From positions 4,588,001-4,652,000 of the forward strand of contig OX467084.1 of assembly GCA_950106755.1 (NCBI GenBank): a stretch of DNA of 64,000 nucleotides, given 5' to 3'. Shown piece by piece: positions 12,572-25,709 of this stretch. Below the pieces are notes generated by a model that saw nothing but the letters and a program-made list of their open reading frames with translations, was not told the origin of the DNA and made no database searches. Within the stretch, counting starts at the first letter, position 1. Each line of letters begins with the position of its first letter. Source of the DNA: Climacium dendroides (lineage: Eukaryota; Streptophyta; Bryopsida; Hypnales; Climaciaceae). Made by a program: the position numbers and the translations under genes.

Positions 12572-13929
12572 ATGGCGATGGCGTGGACTCTGTTTGTGTT
12601 TCTGGCGGTGCTGGTGCTCCGAGTGGAAGCCGGGTCGAACTTCATGGCGGGGGGTTGGGGATACGCGCATGCTACTTATTATGGTGGTGCTGATGCGTCC
12701 GGAACTCAAGGTGGGTGGTATATTGCGGTCACGTTGACAAGATGTCGTGGTTCTTGGAATGAGGAGGCTCGCATTTGGGTATTCTACAGGCGTTATGGTT
12801 TTGCCATATTGCGTAGCTTTTTGGGGTTTGGTTTGCTTTGTGAGGGGCGTTCCGTTGTTAGATATGTGGTTGTGATTGTGGACATTCTTGGTACCCCTGC
12901 GAAGTTGTGTCGAGAGGTTTCTTGGCTTAGGGCTCCTTGTTTGTTGGTTTTGGATTTCGGTTTTCGGGCATCGAGTGTAGTGTAGTGCAGTGAGTATAGA
13001 GAAAATGGTTGTGTTGGGAGTAAATTGGGTATATCGCTGGTGATTTATTGTAAGTTCCGAGGGACGGGAATGCTGATATTTCTGTTTCTTGGTATGGTCC
13101 TTTGAATGCTTCAGGTGGGGCGTGTGGATTTGGAAATCTTTACAGTACTGGATACGGGACCAATACTGCGGCACTCAGTGCGGCATTATTCAACACGGGC
13201 CTCAGCTGTGGTTCCTGTTACGAGCTAGCCTGCGATCCCAATGGCTCCAAGTATTGCCTTCCCGGCGGCAAGACGGTCACTGTGACTGCTACCAACTTCT
13301 GCCCGCATGGCTCCTTGGGTGGATGGTGCGACGCTCCCAAGCAGCACTTCGACCTCGCGCACCCAATGTTCGTCAGTCTTGCGAGGGAGGCCGGAGGAGT
13401 CATCCCCATTAAGTACAGAAGGTGAGTGACCCTCAGTAGCTTCTACATTGCATCATGCCCCTCATTCTTTGAGTCTCAAATGTTGCCTGGTGTCTACAAA
13501 TTTGTTTGCACATGTATCTCTAATGTTTGTATCTATATATTCTGGAAGATTTGAATTCGAACGAGGTCACTGAGTTTGAGAGTGCCCCGTTCTTGCACTG
13601 ACAACATCTTTGTGTTCAGGGTTGCGTGCATGAAATCTGGAGGAATGCGGTTCACCCTCAATGGCAATCCTTGGTTCATGTTGGTGCTGGTGACGAACGT
13701 GGCCGGCGCGGGCGACGTGCAGCAGTTGTACATCAAGGGCAGCAACACCCCCTGGGAGCCCATGAAGCGCAACTGGGGGTCGATGTGGCAGTTCACCGGC
13801 GACAGCAACATGAAGGGCCAAGCGCTCTCGTTCAAGGCCATCACCAGCGACGGATCTGTAGCCATCTCCAACGACGCTGCGCCGGGCAACTGGCAGTTCG
13901 GCCAGACATTCGAAGGCATCAACTTCTGA
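12572..13929 (+). CDS. EXPA: alpha-expansin, three exons, 251 aa
   Basis: Exons are 12572-12710, 13115-13421 and 13620-13929 (TGA at 13927). Both introns have GT-AG borders (CAAG|GTGGGT to TTCAG|GTGGGG; GAAG|GTGAGT to TTCAG|GGTTGC), and the joined frame is open for 251 codons. Residues 1-20 form a signal peptide ending VEA. Residues about 21-150 are the GH45-like domain with [10 protein letters not shown] (47-56), eight cysteines overall (50, 78, 81, 86, 94, 109, 118, 152) and the family HFD motif (124-126). Residues about 151-251 are the beta-sandwich CBM63 domain with conserved tryptophans at 194, 201, 205 and 240. Length matches the family (about 250-260). Expansins are secreted and loosen cell walls non-hydrolytically at acidic pH by disrupting cellulose-matrix contacts. 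The loop between Cys109 and Trp117 is shorter than in typical alpha-expansins, a real divergence. ATG 12572 is the first in frame; a second ATG lies two codons later. Confidence 0.97.
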
Positions 13930-16677
13930 CCCCGACTCTGAATGGTAGCTAACTTCTTGCCATAGCGACCATAAACCTTCGAATTTATAGCTCATAAAAA
14001 AATTTGTGATGCATTTTGACCCTGTAGCTAGCAGAGGCGTGTATGATCATCTCGCCCGCTGCCTGTCTGGTAATATTCGTACTTTCTAGCATAACTCTTC
14101 CACCCCAGTTCCTCTTATAAAGAATCAGGTGCAGATTAGTGGGTCACGAGCTTTGTCGTCCAGCTTTTATTGTTTCCAATTAGCCATAGCGTAAGTGCGA
14201 CGAGAATGAAGAAGCTCTGGTTGCTGAGGTGTGTGCGTTACTTATTGCACCACCCGCTCCCACCTGTATTTTACAGATCATAGTAGGTTTTCTAGGCGTA
14301 GGATTTTGCTCTCGAGCACCATCTAGATACTATCCGATGCACGAACATTCCATGCATGTGAATGCTGCTGGTCTCTCAGAAAGAATTGTGCAGGGGTGAG
14401 ATAGGTTTCTGTTATCCACCCGTCATGTCTATTAATAAAAGTGAGAGGTGCAGTGCAGTGAGCAAGTGCTCTCACCGGTTTGCTAACTTTTCAAACTTGT
14501 CTCATCTCCTTCTGATTATTGATTGTTCAATCTGTTCTGCCTGCTGTAAGTCTTGTTTTATATTAGTTAGTGACTATCAACAAGACAATGTCCAGGTTGA
14601 AGCTGTGCAAGAACTTAACTGATATTTCAGGCAACTATGCGGCTCACTCATACGCGATGTGTAGACAGAGTGAGCAGAGTGGTCGCAAACTAGACATGTG
14701 TCAGATATAGTTGAACAATGTCAGAAAACTTCTGCTCTGCCAAACGACTATAAAATGGTATATCATGTTGGTAAGCCTAAGAGGGATATTCAACCGCAAG
14801 AGAGAGAACATGCTAAGCTTAGTGCTTGTATACGGTTTGTTCCAGAAACGTACAGAGAAGCAATCTAATCATTGCATATATCACCGTTTTATATGTGTTC
14901 TGGAATAACATGCCGAGCCGCGACAGTGGGAGTTATTTCGACTTCGAGGCTCCTCAAAGCATCCACTACGCAGCCCAGTGTAACGGAAGATAGCGGGGTC
15001 CGATTTAAAAAGGAATTAATAATAGTTCCACGACGCGACCCTCCAAATTTCCGGCCCTACAAACAATGTTTCGTACAATGGCAGCATGTGAAGAGTCTGC
15101 AACTTGCCTCTCTCAAACAATCTTGATAACCAATCTTGATAACCATTGTCTTGACAGGCAAAACAAGAAAGAGAAGTGTGCTCAAAAGTCTTACATTTGT
15201 TGTGGAAAGAAATTTAGGGTTCCAAGTGGTGGACTCAAGTTAAGGCATACTAGCCATCATTCGGCATTGCCAAGCTCATATCTTGTGTTTGCAAATGTAG
15301 AGTTCTCATTCACCATTTTTGACATAATCTCACGTAATCTCACGGGTTAAATCTTGTTCAATCATGCTCAATCAATTGAAGAGTGTAAAGTGAAAAATTC
15401 CATGACATCAATGGAAACCATTTTTACAAACCATTTTCACAACCTTAGGAGGAAATTATGCATCAAATATTGAAAGCATTTTATATCCCATATAATAGGT
15501 AGACAACAAGGTTGACAAAAAATTAATTCTAAAAATAAATGCCAAATTTTCTTGGGATAATTTTTCTAAAAATAAACTCTTTGGATATAGAAAAAAGTGA
15601 TTTTTTTATTAACTAATTCTATTTAAAGCATGTAGCACCCCTTATTTTTGTTGAAGAAAAAATTGTTTGGCAAAGATGTGATGACATTGCTATCTATTTA
15701 TAATAACCACTATTTATTCATTTATTTACTCTTATATTGTCTTTTTTAGACTTATACCTTGATTGAGCATATTTGAATAAGATCCACTTGTTATAGAGAA
15801 CATGAAAGTAGAGGTTTGTTGTAAAATCAACATCCCTCCCACTCCCACAACTTTGTATGTTGTTTCTCACAATGGGATTCTATTTTCAACTTGCCTAGTT
15901 AATAGTACTAAATAAGGACAAATTTAACCCTATAAAAAGGCTTGGGCAAAAAACTAACAATGGATGCCTTTCCAAATCATTTTAGAAATGAAGTTTACAC
16001 TTATCAATACAAAAATCAAACCATTTTTTATAAAGTACCTTGGTGATAGGTCTTGTCCTTCCAAGGTTAAGAAATATAAGTCATTTAATCTCTTCATACT
16101 TAATGTTAGCTAATCCATGTAGAAATAATGGACTCCGTTGAGTTTTTGCCTTCCAAAACCAAATCATGGGACCTTGGTTTATAAATCTCAAATAATCCAA
16201 ATGACTTGTTTCCACTTAATAAAGTGCAAGAAACCATTTATTTTCTTCCATTATGCACATGTTATTACATGCATACAATGTCCTCACTCATGTTGTAACT
16301 CTAATTGTGTGCTCCACGTATGTTTGACAATGTTTCATCCACAAGCAAGATAATTCATTTGTAACCACACAATATTCATCCACAAAGGCAACAATTACAC
16401 GAGGTTTCTTCCAGGGACAAAGTTGGTTACACCCTGTAAGAGTTAGTTGCTATTGGATTCTTAGACCTCTTGAACCTGGAGGTCAAGGTGTTCTCCATTG
16501 TTGCATAGCTTTAGGTTCCTCTCTAATCAAACCTCTAGCCCTTACAAATCAGCTTTGTATAGTTGGAGGGCCTAGATGGAAGCCTAAACCCACTTATTTG
16601 AAGGGAAAATAAACAATATCACTTTTTCCAATGGAATTGTGCAACACAATTGCCGCTATGTGGTCCAAGCGGTGTAA
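13930..16677. other. expansin 3' flank and gene-free DNA
   Basis: The 3' untranslated region presumably begins at 13930. I see no unambiguous AATAAA signal close by; TTAATAAAAG occurs near 14432. Short open frames between 14360 and 15350 have no recognisable similarity. Confidence 0.5.
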
Positions 16678-16940
16678 GGTAGGTACACCCAAATGTGCCA
16701 TTGACCTTAAACCACCACCTATACTATATATACATCTCCAAAATCAGTTCTGTCAAAGAAACGCCTTTAGAACCAAATTTTGTTCCTTAATAACTTTTGC
16801 ATATAGTATCCAAATGCCACGTTCTCTGGTACGTTGGAACTTCCTTTCACTTGCCAACAAGAGCATATGAAAATTTGACCAGTTTAACAATAGAAAATAG
16901 GCTCACCAGCAAAAAGTGGCGGTTCAGTGGATGTACCTCC
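16678..16940 (+). mobile_element. GGTAGGTACACC MITE, copy 1
   Basis: Begins GGTAGGTACACCCAAATG and ends GGATGTACCTCC, imperfect inverted termini. The interior is the reverse complement of the copy at 33416-33690: both contain TTCCTTAATAACTTTTGCAT and its complement plus the ACAAAATTTGG-type segment. About 263 bp, non-coding. It contains the ATAACTTT module described in the findings. Confidence 0.7.
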
Positions 16941-19367
16941 CTTATATTTTCAGCCATGTCGGCCCAATGGAAACATCATAGATGCACCGCTCTCTCCACC
17001 CACCTCTTCAAGGGTCGGACACTCGGACCTCCAGTGCCCCAATGACAACGGGACCTAACCCACTTGCCGCCTCCCGGTGCCTCGAAGGTTGCCTCGTCCG
17101 TAATGACTACTGACTTTAATTATTTTGCGGTTCTAACTGGTTGACATTTTCTGCACACATCAATATTATGGTACTACAGTAGTTCCAATCGTACCGCCAA
17201 GTGAGGCCTTTCCAGTGTGAACTTGATGAGATTTTGAGTGTCTATGAGCAGCTGCGATGTTCCTGTCCACGGAAGTACCAAGGCAGTTTAAGCGAGATTG
17301 TCCACAAAAGTTGGAGTGAGCAAGTTTGCCAAAAGAACTTCAGATGGCAATGGTGTGGTGGTGATGGAAGTGGTTGAGTTGAGGACTGTCCGATCGACCT
17401 CAGTCTCATGTTCATGCGTGACTGTGTAAGTTAATATGTGCTGTGATCCAGCAATCTGTCCAAGATGTCCGTGACATGAGTTTGTACTCGTGACAATTCA
17501 TTCTCCGCAACCTGTTGAATTGGAGGAATCCAATCTTTGGGCACGAATTGAAGTGACTATTTCCTCGCGGATTCAGCTCAAGTTAAGCTTAGTTAGTGTG
17601 CATCTCCATTCATTTGCGCACTCAGTCTCATAAGGGATACCAATGACAGGATTGCTTACAATGTGATATTGTCGACTTTACAACATTGTCGACGATTTAT
17701 AGGTGTATGTGATTTGAGTTGTCTGCTTACACTTTCGTGACGGAAGTAATTGTCCTGTAATATCACTTATAAGTATTTGCAATATTAAAACTAAATAAAG
17801 TGTAATGTCACAATCCCAATGCCCGGTATTGAAGCTTACTTTAATTCCTCATGTGGATGTTTTTTGTGGATGAAGGCTTCGGAGAGGAAAAGGCTATTGT
17901 GTATTATGGAGGTAATTGTCTTTCGATCTTGTAGTATCACTTACAAGTACTTGTAATATTAAAACAAAATAAAGTAAGAGAGTCAAGGCCCCTTGTGAAA
18001 GGATTGGTGTTCAAACCCATGCTTCAAAAACAATTAAAGGACAATGGAGGCCCCTTGGGCATTTTGAAAGTCAAAACTTGAATTTTTCACATAGTTCTTG
18101 ATTTTAATATGTTTTCAAGCTTGACTACATAAAATTAGCTCCAAAATCTACTTTTTATTCCATTTGATTTTTTTTAAATTGTTAAAATTGTAATTTTTGT
18201 GACACTTTCAAGATAGCATCTTGAAAATTTAAAATACATGACTTTTGAACTTTTTCTTGGGGTAATCTCAAGGAGTACATCAATTATGTCTTGATGTTTG
18301 TCAGTATTATTTCCATTTTTTGTAAAAATTTCATATTACTTTAGGCATTTTTATAATTACAAGGATTTTTACAAGGATTTTTTTTGTTAAAAATCATATA
18401 AAATACAATTTGATGTTTTTGATTATGAAAAAACGAGATTAAGTTTTAGACATATATTACTACAAATGAAAAATATCAAATTTTTCATATTTATGTTTTA
18501 ATGTAGAAATCTAATGAAATTTGACCATATCTGAATATGAAATGTCCTTTAAGGGTTAACTAATAGTTAACATTATGCACATCTCTTCTATCAATTGTTC
18601 AAGAAACAATCTTAGAAAATCTACCAAAAAACTTTGGCCCCATGTAAGTTTTGTATATAATATTCAAATGATGCATTTGTTGGTGTATTGACATTAGAAG
18701 AGAATTGAGGTCTCAACATGCTTGGTACTTTGGGCATGAAATTTGATTGTTTGGTTTGTAAAAAAGACAAAATTCAACTTTAGGGATCATTGTCGCATAT
18801 TTCCATTAAAGCAATGGCCCAATGGTATGTTAGTAGTACAAGTTGAGTTGGCAACAATTCATTCATGCCCAGTCTATTCAGCAATGGCCATGTGTCCTTG
18901 TCATGTATAAATATGGTTGCTTATTGGTACCTTTCCACTTCAAGCAATGATTTAAATAGTTTATTTTAGATGTGGACAGTTTTTACATGCAATCATTGGA
19001 AATATATTTATTTTATTCATCCAAGGGACAAACAAATGATGCCATTGTTTATATTGTTTTTCAATGACTTGCTACTACTAATGGCAACACCTTCAAAATC
19101 CAATGTCATTGCCTTCTAGATTCCACTCTGTGCACAACCATATGGCATTATTTCCTAATTTGAGGATGTTCTTTTCTTGATATTAGCCAATTCTAAATTG
19201 GACATCCCTAAACCCCAATTATACTCTAATGAAACTTCTTTCTTTTGCCAGCTAGAAAGAAAGAAAGAAGTCCAACCATTCTAATTAGTTGGTGTTCTTG
19301 GAGAGTTTGTTCATTTAGAATCTTACATTATGCTCTAATAAGTCATTCCAAGTGACTCTTGGACAAC

Positions 19368-19369
<2 letters not shown>
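16941..19369. other. no gene seen; short direct repeat
   Basis: A segment of about 55 bp containing AATATTAAAAC occurs twice, at about 17756-17810 and 17930-17985. A TTAA boundary with CCTTTAAGGG at 18546-18559 resembles the right end of the 336-bp TTAA MITE. Its left end may be near 18027 (TTAAAGGACAATGG), which is uncertain. No coding sequence recognised. Confidence 0.45.

Positions 19370-19441
<72 letters not shown>
19369..19441. repeat. (TA)n microsatellite
   Basis: About 36 uninterrupted TA dinucleotides. Confidence 0.98.
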
Positions 19442-19447
<6 letters not shown>

Positions 19448-19859
19448 TTATAAACTTAAAAAAAAAGTGGCACTTTTAGGTTAATGTTTTAACAAAGAAG
19501 AACAAATTAGCATTTGAGACCTTTTACAAACCATGTTTCTACTAGTGAGCTAAATTACTAGTTTGAACCTCCTAAAATGCAAAGGTTGAATTTTTAAAGG
19601 TTGAAGTCTATTTTAGGCCAAAACTCTTGGACCTCAAAACTCAAGAAACTAGGATATTCATTTGGACTAGCCTACATTGTACAAAATTACATGCTCATTC
19701 TAGAATGGTAAAGCATGCCTAAATTAAACCTTAGTATGAAAAGTTGTGGATGGATGAAGTTCTACATATTTTCCATCTTGTCTAACCTCATCCATCATTT
19801 TCTACCATTTAGAATGTTCAAATCAACATTTGCTTTTAAGAATTCATTTTAATTTAGTA

Positions 19860-22800
19860 TTAGTGTGCCATGAGTTGTTTCCACAACCAAAATAAAAGTA
19901 AAAATAATTTTCTAAATTTTAAATTCTTAAAACTTTCAAATTTAGTAACTTTCACACTATGTTGTGAGACGTTGAGTTTTTGGTACAAATAGAAAGCTTT
20001 AAGGACAAAAGAGAGCAAGGGCTTTGTTTTGTGGTGTTTGAAAATGCTGTATAAAAGTTGTGGTTTTTTCAAGATATAAATAACATAATTCAATTTTTTA
20101 ATTTAAAAAATCCATAACTTTCACATTGTAGATCCAAACACCATGAAGTTCTTGGTATCGTTGAAAAACTCTTGTTGGTAAGGAAGGTGCATATGCTTTG
20201 TTTTGTGGAATTTGGATATGCAACATGAAAGTTACGATTTTTTTTAAATAAAAGATAATTCAATTTGATTTTTGAATTCATAAAAACTTTGAAATTCTAT
20301 AACTTACACATTGTTTTTTCAAACGCCACAAAACAATGCATATGCACCCTCCTTATCAACAAGAGTTTTTCAACGATACCAAGAACTTCATGGTTTCTTA
20401 GATCTCAACGTAAGAACAAAACATACAACCTAACTTATCGTATTGAGGTTCTATTTTGAGGTTCCATTTATCATTAATTAGGTGGACTTTTGGATTTTTA
20501 TCCAAAACTTCATCCATCTATAACTTCTACAATTTTTATCCCATTTAAAAGAAATTATGGTTTTGGAATTCAATCTTTAAGATCTATATGAGTTCTAAAT
20601 TAAGTTTGGGAATTATCAATTTTATTGGTTTATCATTTAAATTTCAATCCAACTCTATTCTTGCTCGAAGAACATTAACAAAACTTTGCAAAACAAATTC
20701 AAAATCTTGTAAAACCAAAAGGAACAAACAAAACAATTAGCGGTTTCAAATTATTGGTTTAGTTGGTTTTCTCAAGAAACCAATAGAATGAAATACAATC
20801 AATTCTATGCAACTACTTTTAACCTCTAAAGGTATTTGATGTTTTCAGGTCCAAAACTATTTAAAGGTACTTAAATCCAAAGCAAGGCTAAATCCCTCAT
20901 TTATATTTATTCATTAACAAATCCAACAATAGGATCTAAACCCTCCTAAAATTTCAAAATAAGAAACCTTAACAATTGCAAGATCAAGTAGCTTGAATTT
21001 CAAAAAGAAATATTTTCAATTCTTCCCAAATGGTTATATTTCATCTTTCAAACTTTTTACACAAAAATATGTAGATCCTACAACTTTTTATTCTCTATAG
21101 TATGTTGAAATAAGTTGGAAATACATATAAAAATTTCAAACAAAAATTATTTCATATTCCTGCTTGAAAAAAATAATAAATAGAAAGAACTAGAGTATGA
21201 TTTAAAAGATTAAATTGTTAAGAATTTAGTTATAGAATTGAAAAATGCCAATTCCAATGGTTGTAGTATTGTAATAAAAAATCTATGTCCTAAGATTTGT
21301 TTGATTTTCAAAATATTAAAAATTGAGTTAAATAAAGGACTTCAAAGTTTATCATAGAATAGAGATTTTGTAACTACTTGCAAACTAAAACCCTTCATAA
21401 TTTTCATCTCATTGATTGAAACAGAATGATTCAGAGCTTTCCACATATATAGAAATCTAGAAAACTAATGTCGAAATTTTTTTCTCTTAATTTGTTTTGA
21501 GCTACCCAATAAGTGATGAAAATTACATATAATGTAACAATTTTTTAACCATGGAGTCAAACTTTATGAAAACTATTGTGTCTTAAAGCTATTCCATGGG
21601 CAAATGTTGCATGTAAATTTTAAAGAAAAAAAAAATTTAAAGAAAAAAAAATTCTATTCATAGTGAGTTGCCCAAAATTGTTATTTTGCCCAAAAAAATG
21701 GAATTTGGACCTTTAGAGGTTAAGCAATTCCTAAGTAGCAACATAACTAATATTTGATAGAAACTACTAAAAATATAAGCAAGTAGAAGTATGTAAAGGA
21801 TTCATGGAACAAAACAAATATGTAACAACTTTCAAAACCAAGGCATTTTGAGATTTTTATCATCTATCTATACCTTAAATTAAATTGTTTTGTTTTGTTT
21901 GTTTGATACGTTGAGATCTAATAGACCATGAGGCATCCGGAGGCATTCTTGGTACTGTTCAAAAGCTCTTAGCAAGGAGGGGTATATGGACTTTGTTTTG
22001 TGGTGTTTGGACAAATGGTAAAGACATCATTGAATTTCCAAGTTTTGATTAATTCGGAAATTGAACTAAGTTATTTTTTATTTTGGAAAAATCATAACTT
22101 TTACATTGCATATTCAAATGCCACAAAAAAAGTCCTTGCACTCCTTTGTGCATAGAGCTTTCTATTGGTTGTGGTATTTGGACCTATATTGTATTGTGAA
22201 AGATATAGATTTTTTTGGATTTAAATTTTTAATTAAATTATCTTTTATTTTGAAAAAAGAAAAACTTTCAAATTGTATGTCCAAAGGCTATGAAACAAAG
22301 CCCTTGCACTTTTTTGTGGGGAAAAGTTTTCTAATTGTAGCAAGAACGCAACTTCTCACCTTGTAACAAAGTCCTTGCACTCCTTCATATATGAAAGTTA
22401 GTGAATTTTGGAGTTATTTTAAAATTAAAACACAATTTTTCACATTGCATTGTGAAAGTTATGGAATTTGAAAGTTTTTATGAATTTGAAAAATGATTTA
22501 AATCATCTTCTATTTTGGAAAAATCATAACTTTCATGTTGCCTGTCCAAATACCACAAAACAAAGGCCTTCGCCTCTTTATGCATAGAGCTTTCTATTTG
22601 GGACAATTTTGTGGTGTTTGGACCTATGTTGTGAAAGGTATGGATTTTTTTAGATTAAATTTTTTAATTAAATTATCTTTTATTTAGAAAAAAACATAAA
22701 TTCCACATGGCATGTCTAGAGACACCAAAAAACAAAGCCTTTTGCTTCGTATATGTATAAAACTTTCTATTTTTACCAAGAACGCAATCTCTCGCCATGG

Positions 22801-24560
22801 TGCAAAAGTTGTTGAATTTCAAAGTTTTAATGAATTAGAAAATTAGAAAATTATTTTCACTTTTATTTTGGTTGTTGCAAAGGTACAAGGCACACCAAAA
22901 CACAACCTTTCACACTTGCAACAAAGCCCCTTCACTCTTTTGTGCCCAAAAAATATTGAATTTCAAAGTTTTTATACAAATTTAAAAATTACTTTTACTT
23001 TGATTTTGGTTGTGGCAAGGCACATGGTACATTAGTCTATACTTTAAATTAGGTATTTTGTTTTGTTTGATACACTGAGATCTAATATATTGTAAGGCGT
23101 CCAATAGCGGTCTTGGTACTGTTGGAAAGCTCTTAGCAAGAAGGATGCACAGATTTTGTTTCGTAGCATTTGGACAAATGGTATGAAAGTTATGGAATTT
23201 CAAATTTTGTATTAATTCAAAAATTGATTTAAATTACCATTTATTTTGGAATCATAACTTTCACATTACATGTCCAAACGCCACAAAACAAGGCCCTTGC
23301 ACTTCCTTGTATAAATAGCTCTCTATTTGCGCCAAGTTTTGTGGCATTTGAATCTATAATGTGAAAGTTATGGATTTTTTTAAATTAAAAAATCATTTTT
23401 TATTTAAAAAGATATATAACTTTTACATAGCATGTCCCAAAGCCACGAAACGAAGACCTTCCATTCCTTTGTGCATAAAACTTTCTATTCATACCAAAAA
23501 TGCAACCTCACTCTATAATGTGAAAATGATTGAATTTCAAGTTTTGATGAATTAAAAATTAAAAGCCTATTTTTAATTTTATTTGGCTATAGCAACGACA
23601 TAATGTACACTAGTCCATACCTTAAGTTAGGTTATTTGTTTTATTTTGTTTGATATGTTGAGACCAAAAAACCTAAGCCATCCACCAACGTTTTGGATAT
23701 GGTTGAAAAGCTCTTGGCAAGGAGGGATGCACAAGCTTTGTTTTGTGGCATTTGGACAAATAGTGTGAAAGTTATTGAATTTCAAAGTTTTCTATAAATT
23801 CTAAAAATGATTTAAATTATCTTTTAATTTGAAAAATCATAATTTTAACAACACATGTCTAAACAACACAAAACAAAGCCCATGACCTCCTTCGTGCATA
23901 AAACTTTCTATTCATGTTAGTTTCATGGCATTTGGATTGAAGATGTAAAAGTTATAGATTTTTTTAAGTAAAAATTGAATTAAATTTTCTATTATTTTGA
24001 AAAAATATATAGATTTCACATGGCTTGTCCAAACCCCATGCCAAACAAAGCTTTGCATTTCTTTGTGCATAGAGCTTTCTATTTGCATGAAGAATGCAAC
24101 CTCTAACACCACATCAAATTACTTTAAACTATATCCACAAACCCACAAGGCACACTAGTCTTCTATATCTTAACTTAGGTTGTTTGTTTTGTTTGATACA
24201 ATGAGATTTAAGAAACCATGATTGTTTAGTGGTGGTGACCTTACTAATATTGTTGGAAAGCTCTTTGTAAGAAGGGGTTCATAGACTTTGTTTCATGGTA
24301 TTTGGACTTACAGTGTAAAAATTATTGAATTTCAAAGTTTTCATAAGATAAAAAATTAAATTGTCTTTTATTTTCAAAATCCATAACTTTGTCCATAGAG
24401 CTTTCTATTATAATCAAGAATGCAACTTTTCACATTGCAACAAAGCCTTTAAACTCCCTTGTGCATAAAAATATTGAATTTCAAAGTTTTTAGAAATTAA
24501 AAAATTAGAAAATTATTTTTACTTTTCATTTGTTCATGGCAATGAGATAAGGCACATTAG
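19860..24560. repeat. satellite-like complex repeat region
   Basis: Diverged repeat units share recurring blocks: CATAACTTTCACATTG, CCACAAAACAAAGCCC, GAGCTTTCTATT, GTTGGAAAGCTCTTAGCAAG and TTAGGTTGTTTGTTTTGTTT. The last block recurs at about 21872, 23041, 23622 and 24168, giving units of about 550-580 bp, with one double-length interval. At 20101-20420 two units face each other as an inverted pair centred near 20263. A TTAA element (20823-21719) interrupts the region. Small open frames on both strands are repeats of the same block translated. No gene. Confidence 0.75.
20823..21719 (+). mobile_element. TTAA-flanked 0.9-kb element, copy G
   Basis: Left end CCTCTAAAGG after TTAA (20819-20822); right end CCTTTAGAGG before TTAA (21720-21723). 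Length 897 bp with no nested insertion. The internal stretch AAAGGACTTCAAAGTTTAT matches copies A and B. Non-coding. Confidence 0.8.
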
Positions 24561-24790
24561 TAATAATGCAAATGTGTCAAAATTTTGAACCCCTAGATCC
24601 AATATCCCAAATACTAAGAAGACTTTTAAGTGAATCTAGTGGCAAAGCCATTGCACCATTTACAAAAGTACAACTTTAGGAGATCAAAGACTCAATAAAG
24701 TAAGACCGATGAATGTCCAACTTTAGGAGTTCAAACACTCAAGAAAAACAACATTCACGGAAGTCCAACTCCAGGAGCTCAAAGACTTAA

Positions 24791-25704
24791 CCCCTAAAGT
24801 TTTTTCAATTATGTTCTCACCAAAAATGTTCCAAAACTGCCATTTCTAGTAGAAGTATCAAAAATTTAAAATCTAATGATCTAATATAAATGTAACCATA
24901 AGATCTTGTATTATTCTAATTTGAGAATATGTGAAAAAAATTCAAAAATTTTCACTATATAAATTGAAAGATATTAGCGTTTAAAGTGGCAAAAATCCTT
25001 TTTGAGGCCCTGCAAAAAACTGGACAGCTGTACTTCACAAGCTTAGATCTTTATGAAAAAATGTTCAAAACGGTTGTGCTTCTTTGGATTCATTCTTCAA
25101 GGTGAATTGAATACATGCTTGAAATTTTTTTAAATCATCTGGAATTGTACAATGTATAGGGGAAAAAATAGTAAGTAGAAAGAAGTAGAAAATGATTCAA
25201 AATATAAATTCGTAATAATTTATTTATGGAATTGAAAAACACCAATTCCAATATATGTAATGTTATAATAAACAATATACACCCTATGATTTTTTCCCCA
25301 AAAAATATTGAAAATTGAGTTAAATAAAGGACTTCAAAGTTTATTTTAGAATAGAGAATCTATAACTATTTGCAAACTAAAACTCCTCATAACTTTCATC
25401 TCATTAATCAAAATGGAATGATTCAAAGCTTTCCACGTATATATAAATCTAATGATCTAATTTCAAATTTTTATTTATAAAAAAATGATTTTTTCCTAAG
25501 CTGCCTAAGTTGAGAAATAAACTATATATTATGCAATAACTTTTAACCATGGATTCAAAAGTTATAAAAATTGTTGGACCTTAAAGCTACTCCTTGTCCA
25601 CATGTTGTGTGAAAGTTTCAAAGAAAAATAAATAAAATCTCCACTCACATGTACCTACCTAAAAAGGTTATGTTGCCCAAAACACAAGGTTTGTCATTTA
25701 GAGG
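24791..25704 (+). mobile_element. TTAA-flanked 0.9-kb element, copy A
   Basis: TTAA at 24787-24790 precedes CCCCTAAAG; TTTAGAGG precedes TTAA at 25705-25708. Length 914 bp. It shows the shared order of blocks: GTTCCAAAACTGCCATTTC, AGATCTTGTA, GCAAAAAACTGGACAGCTG, AATAGTAAGTAGA, AAAGGACTTCAAAGTTTAT, then CATAACTTTCATCTCATT. Non-coding. Confidence 0.82.
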
Positions 25705-25709
25705 TTAAC

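Noticed and set aside
12563..13174. 203-codon minus-strand frame and a 137-codon plus-strand frame through 12985
   Set aside because: The minus frame is antisense to expansin exon 1 and intron 1; the plus frame is exon 1 reading into intron 1 past a clear GT donor.
13533..13995. Minus-strand frames of 129 and 142 codons and an alternative plus frame
   Set aside because: They are shadows of GC-rich expansin exon 3.
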